Positions 60,918-64,000 of a DNA stretch of 64,000 nt are shown here, one piece after another. Under the pieces are notes generated by a model. That model saw nothing but the letters and a program-made list of their open reading frames with translations, did no database searches and had not been told where the DNA came from. Every line of letters begins with the position of its first letter. Positions within the stretch are counted from its first letter, which is position 1. Source of the DNA: Nocardioides humilatus (GTDB lineage Bacteria; Actinomycetota; Actinomycetes; Propionibacteriales; Nocardioidaceae); assembly GCF_008373755.1 (NCBI RefSeq), contig NZ_VUJV01000001.1, positions 310,001-374,000 on the forward strand. The letters run 5' to 3'. A program made the translations under genes and the position numbers.

Positions 60918-61861
60918 TGCCCACCCTGACCGTCACCGCACCGGACGGCGTGGCCGAGGTCGGCGCCGGCGCCGACCTCGCCGACCTGCTGCTCCCCCAC
61001 GTCGAGCTCGACGACGGCGACATCGTGGTCGTGACCAGCAAGGTCGTCAGCAAGGCCGAGGGTCGCGTCGTCGAGGGCGACCGCGAGGACTGGATCACCG
61101 CTGAGACGGTGCGGCTGGTCGCACGCCGCGGCCCCACCCGCATCGTGCGCAACCGGCTGGGGCTGACGATGGCCGCGGCCGGCGTCGACGCCTCCAACGT
61201 GACGCGCGGTGCCGTCGTACTCCTGCCGGAGGATCCGGACGCCTCGGCCGCGCGCCTGCGCGCCGTCATCGCCGAACGCACCGGCCGCAACGTCGGCGTG
61301 ATCGTGACCGACACCGCCGGACGCGCCTGGCGCGAGGGACAGACCGACATTGCGATCGGCGCAGCCGGTCTCCTCGTCCTGGAGTCGTTCGAGGGCCGGG
61401 TCGACGCCCACGGCAACGAGCTCGCGGTCACCGCGCCGGCCGTGGCCGACGAGATCGCCTCGGTCGCGGAGCTGGCGCAGGGCAAGCTCGGCGGCCGTCC
61501 CTTCGCGGTCGTCCGCGGCCGCGCCGACCTGGTGCTCCCGGCGGGCGACGACGGCACCGGCTCGAAGGCGCTGATCCGCGAGGACGGAGCCGACATGTTC
61601 GGCTACGGCGCCCGCGAGGCCGTGGTCCGTGCGCTGGTCGCGGCGCCTGGCGACGATGCGCCCTTCGGCGCTCCGGTCACTGCCGAGGAGTTTCTGGATC
61701 TGCTCACGACCTGCGGTGTGCCCGCTAGGGTCGACGGCGCGACGGTCCGCTGCGGAAGCGAGCACGAGGGGCGAGCCACGATCCTGGGGTTCGCCCACGG
61801 CTGGAGCGCCCAGCGCGACCCCGGGGGCGTCGATCTCCGGTTCCACAGGACCACTCCGTAG
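60917..61861 (+). CDS. fbiB: Coenzyme F420:L-glutamate ligase (FbiB N-terminal domain/CofE)
   Basis: 314 residues. It has GDIVVVTSKVVSKAEGR, GRNVGVIVTDTAGRAWREGQTDIAIG and GFEGRVDAHGNELAVTAPAVADEIA-type blocks of CofE. It adds glutamates to F420-0. Mycobacterial FbiB is about 450 residues with a C-terminal nitroreductase-like FMN domain that reduces dehydro-F420-0. Here the protein ends about 65 residues after the ligase domain, with no nitroreductase fold. A separate reductase must exist elsewhere if the phosphoenolpyruvate route is used. Confidence 0.93.
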
Positions 61862-61904
61862 ACTCACCGCGATCCAGCCCACACGACACGAGGTAAGCCG
61901 CACC

Positions 61905-62672
61905 GTGGCCAAGACCACCAAGTCCGAGAAGTCGGAACGCCAGAAGGTCATCGAGGACATCCGGCGCAAGCAGAAGAGTGCCGACAAGCGCCAAGGGCGC
62001 ATCATCCTCGGTGTCTGCCTCACGATCGCTGCCGCGATCGTGATCGCCGCGGCCTACAACCCGGTCCGCACCTGGATCGAGCAGCGCAAGTACAACGGCG
62101 AGGCGCTCTCCAGCATCGGCGGACCTGCGTCGTCGTGCGGTGAGACCATCACCAAGGACGCCACCGGCAGCGGCGATCACCGCGCGACCGGCGAGCAGAT
62201 CACCTACGACGACGCTCCCCCGGCCTTCGGCCCCCACTGGAACGAGGGCGGCGTCGCCCCGGTCCCGATGGAGGACCGGTTCTACACCAAGGACTCGCGG
62301 CCGGAGCTCGAGGCGCTGGTGCACAACCTCGAGCACGGCTTCACGATCCTCTGGTACGACGAGACCGCCGCCGACGACTCCACGATGCTCGGCGAGATCA
62401 AGGCGATCGCCAAGAAGCTCAGCGTCAGCGACACCAACAACCGGCTCGCGTTCAAGGCCGTTCCGTGGACCAAGGACGACGGCAAGGCCTTCCCGAAGGG
62501 CCAGCACATCGCCTTCACCCACTGGGACGCCGACAAGGACGACACGACCAAGTCCGAGGGCGTGTGGCAGTACTGCTCCGAGCCCAGCGGTGCGGCGCTC
62601 GAGACCTTCATGAAGGAACACCCCTACTACGCCTCGCCCGAGCCGATCGGCGGCTACGCGGGCAAGCAGTAG
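61905..62672 (+). CDS. DUF3105 membrane-anchored protein
   Basis: 255 residues from GTG 61905. A highly charged cytoplasmic start (SEKSERQKVIEDIRRKQKS), one helix (about 34-53, IILGVCLTIAAAIVIAAAY) and an extracellular DUF3105 domain with YDDAPPAFGPHWNEG, LVHNLEHGFTILWYDE and a final WQYCSEPSG. His residues in NLEHG and the Cys pair are conserved in the family. Function unknown. It follows fbiB by 43 bp and converges with the guanylyltransferase gene. Confidence 0.87.
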   Translation: MAKTTKSEKSERQKVIEDIRRKQKSADKRQGRIILGVCLTIAAAIVIAAAYNPVRTWIEQRKYNGEALSSIGGPASSCGETITKDATGSGDHRATGEQITYDDAPPAFGPHWNEGGVAPVPMEDRFYTKDSRPELEALVHNLEHGFTILWYDETAADDSTMLGEIKAIAKKLSVSDTNNRLAFKAVPWTKDDGKAFPKGQHIAFTHWDADKDDTTKSEGVWQYCSEPSGAALETFMKEHPYYASPEPIGGYAGKQ

Positions 62673-62681
62673 CCGGCGGGA

Positions 62682-63776
62682 TCAGGTCAGCTCAGCCCGA
62701 CCCTGGTCCTTCAGCTCGGCGACGATGGCCTTCACGTCCTGCGCGCGCTCGCGCGTGGTGACGAGGAGGCCGTCCGGCGTGTCCACGACGACGACGTCGT
62801 CGAGGCCGATGACCGCGACCACGCGACCCGAGGCCGGCACGACCAGGCCGGTGGACTGCTGGGTGAGGACCAGGCTGGGGTCGCCGAGGACGCTGCACTT
62901 CTCGGCATCGCCGAGGAGGGTGGCCAGGGAGTCGAAGTCGCCCACGTCGTCCCAGCCGAAGCTGCCCGGCACGGTGGCGACGCGACCGTCGGCGGCGGCC
63001 GGCTCGGCCACGGCGTGGTCGATCGCGATCTTCGGCAGGCCGGGCCAGAGCTCGTCGAGCCGGTCAGGTGCAGCGGCGATGGCGCGCAGCGTCGACGCGA
63101 ACGCCGGGCTCTCCCGGGCCAGCAGGTCGAGCAGCACGCCGGGGCGGCAGACGAACATGCCGGCGTTCCAGCGGTAGGCCCCGGTGGCGAGGTAGTCCTC
63201 AGCCACGCTGACCGACGGCTTCTCGACGAACGCAGCGACGACCCGCGCGCGCTCGTGGCCGGGAAGCGCGTCGCCCTGACGGATGTAGCCGAAGGCGGAG
63301 CTCGGGAAGGTCGGCTCGATGCCGATGGTGACCAGCCAGTCCTCACGGGCCGCAGCCACCGCCTCGGCGACGGTGCGGTGGAAGGACGCCGGGTCGGAGA
63401 TCACGTGGTCGGCGGCGAAGGAGCCCATCACGAGGTCCTCGCCCGTCTCCTCCGCGCGCCGCTCGAGCACCGCCGCGGCCAGACCGATCGCCGCCATCGA
63501 GTCGCGCGGCGAGGGCTCGGCGATGACGCCGTCGGGGCCGAGCGCGGTGAGCTGCTCGCGCACCGCCTCCTCGTGCACCCGACCCGTGACGACGACGAAG
63601 CGGTTACCGACCATGGGGTGCAGCCGGTCGTAGGTCTGCTCGAGGAGGGTGCGTCCCTGACCGGTGAGGTCGTGGAGGAATTTCGGGGACGACGATCGCG
63701 ACAGCGGCCAGAGTCGGGTCCCGGCGCCACCGGCCGGCACCACTGCCCAGAATCCGTCGATCGAGCCGTCAACCAC
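62682..63776 (-). CDS. manC: Mannose-1-phosphate guanylyltransferase
   Basis: 364 residues from GTG 63776, with GGGGG 6 nt upstream. The nucleotidyltransferase loop PAGGAGTRLWPLSR, the PKFLHDL block, SFAADHVI, AFVEKPSV and YRWNAGMFV identify the enzyme, which makes GDP-mannose from mannose-1-phosphate and GTP. It lacks the C-terminal isomerase domain of bifunctional ManC/AlgA proteins. With the phosphomannomutase at 53 kb it supplies GDP-mannose. The longer reading to 63860 overlaps the next gene's promoter. Confidence 0.95.
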   Translation of the reverse strand: MVDGSIDGFWAVVPAGGAGTRLWPLSRSSSPKFLHDLTGQGRTLLEQTYDRLHPMVGNRFVVVTGRVHEEAVREQLTALGPDGVIAEPSPRDSMAAIGLAAAVLERRAEETGEDLVMGSFAADHVISDPASFHRTVAEAVAAAREDWLVTIGIEPTFPSSAFGYIRQGDALPGHERARVVAAFVEKPSVSVAEDYLATGAYRWNAGMFVCRPGVLLDLLARESPAFASTLRAIAAAPDRLDELWPGLPKIAIDHAVAEPAAADGRVATVPGSFGWDDVGDFDSLATLLGDAEKCSVLGDPSLVLTQQSTGLVVPASGRVVAVIGLDDVVVVDTPDGLLVTTRERAQDVKAIVAELKDQGRAELT

Positions 63777-63839
63777 GTCTAACCCCCAAGTGTTCGGTGT
63801 CGCAAGCCCGGCAAGAGTAGACCGTCCTCGGCCGCGCCC

Positions 63840-63852
63840 TATCCTCGGCACA
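63840..63852 (+). promoter_or_regulatory. Leaderless -10 (TATCCT-N7-GTG)
   Basis: TATCCT at 63840-63845 and seven bases before GTG 63853. It fixes the start of the gene that runs off the right edge. Confidence 0.5.
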
Positions 63853-64000
63853 GTGACCACCTTCGCCGCCGTACTGACCGATCGACTGCGGCGCGATCCC
63901 GGTCGTCCCCTGGTGACGTTCTACGACGACCACACCGGCGAGCGGGTCGAGTTGTCCGTGACGACCTACGCCAACTGGGTGGCCAAGGCCGGCTCGCTGC
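63853..64000 (+). CDS. TIGR03089 family protein, 5' part
   Basis: Only the first 49 codons are in the window: TTFAAVLTDRLRRDPGRPLVTFYDD, then TYANWVAKAGSL. This matches the start of the actinobacterial TIGR03089 family, which resembles the N-terminus of AMP-binding enzymes and is found near the guanylyltransferase in M. tuberculosis (Rv3268). The gene continues past base 64000. Confidence 0.8.
   Translation, partial: MTTFAAVLTDRLRRDPGRPLVTFYDDHTGERVELSVTTYANWVAKAGSL

Overview
The window is a GC-rich actinobacterial chromosome segment. It carries WhiB, MtrAB-LpqB, mycoredoxin, AdnAB and coenzyme F420 biosynthesis genes, and many genes look leaderless, with a TANNNT hexamer 6-8 nt before ATG or GTG. 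Two blocks follow gene orders I recall from Mycobacterium tuberculosis: mrx1-nudC-adnBA-ATL-moeZ-tetR-DUF3107 (Rv3198A to Rv3208A) and comF-lpqB-mtrB-mtrA-ahcY-SIS-pmm-DUF3499-whiB-fbiA-fbiB (Rv3242c to Rv3262). The extra genes and the short dispersed repeats suggest a Nocardioides-like member of the Propionibacteriales; this is inference, not a measured placement.

Layout. 1-5.9 kb: a minus-strand surface locus made of a secreted repeat protein, a secreted PstS-like protein, a membrane-anchored PstS-like protein and a sortase-fold protein that has lost its catalytic His and Cys; it continues past the left edge. 6.1-7.4 kb: mycoredoxin behind a SigR/SigH-type promoter, then a homocysteine S-methyltransferase. 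7.4-15.8 kb: nudC, adnB, adnA, a cupin and an acyltransferase. 15.8-16.3 kb: a long regulatory intergenic region with a hairpin, a DnaA-box-like cluster and an 18-bp palindrome. 16.3-23.6 kb: a large polytopic membrane protein, thiol peroxidase, an alkyltransferase-like protein, MoeZ, a TetR regulator, DUF3107, a PP2C phosphatase and a small unknown gene. 23.6-27.5 kb: a non-homologous end-joining locus (separate LigD-type polymerase and ligase, an L-2-hydroxyglutarate oxidase, divergent ku). 27.7-32.0 kb: two secreted beta-propeller proteins, one with long DNA-level repeats. 32.0-37.9 kb: the elongasome operon mreB-mreC-mreD-mrdA-rodA. 38.1-41.3 kb: ndk, a YcaQ-like glycosylase, an orphan NarL-type regulator and hibernation factor HPF. 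41.7-48.2 kb: comF, lpqB, mtrB, mtrA, ahcY. 48.3-54.6 kb: two membrane proteins, a lipoprotein, a SIS protein, a Trm112-like protein, phosphomannomutase and DUF3499. 54.6-64 kb: a metallopeptidase homologue without HExxH, a DUF5719-like protein with a large GT2 membrane glycosyltransferase, whiB, fbiA/fbiB, DUF3105, a mannose-1-phosphate guanylyltransferase and the start of a TIGR03089-like gene.

Functional themes are envelope building (MreBCD/RodA/PBP2, GT2, GDP-mannose supply by pmm and manC), envelope sensing (MtrAB-LpqB), double-strand break repair by two routes (AdnAB resection; Ku and LigD end joining), redox homeostasis (mycoredoxin, Tpx, NudC) and F420 cofactor synthesis. I see no rRNA, tRNA, insertion sequence, prophage or CRISPR array. 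The least explained parts are the pseudo-sortase/PstS-like locus at the left edge and the 15.8-16.3 kb intergenic region.
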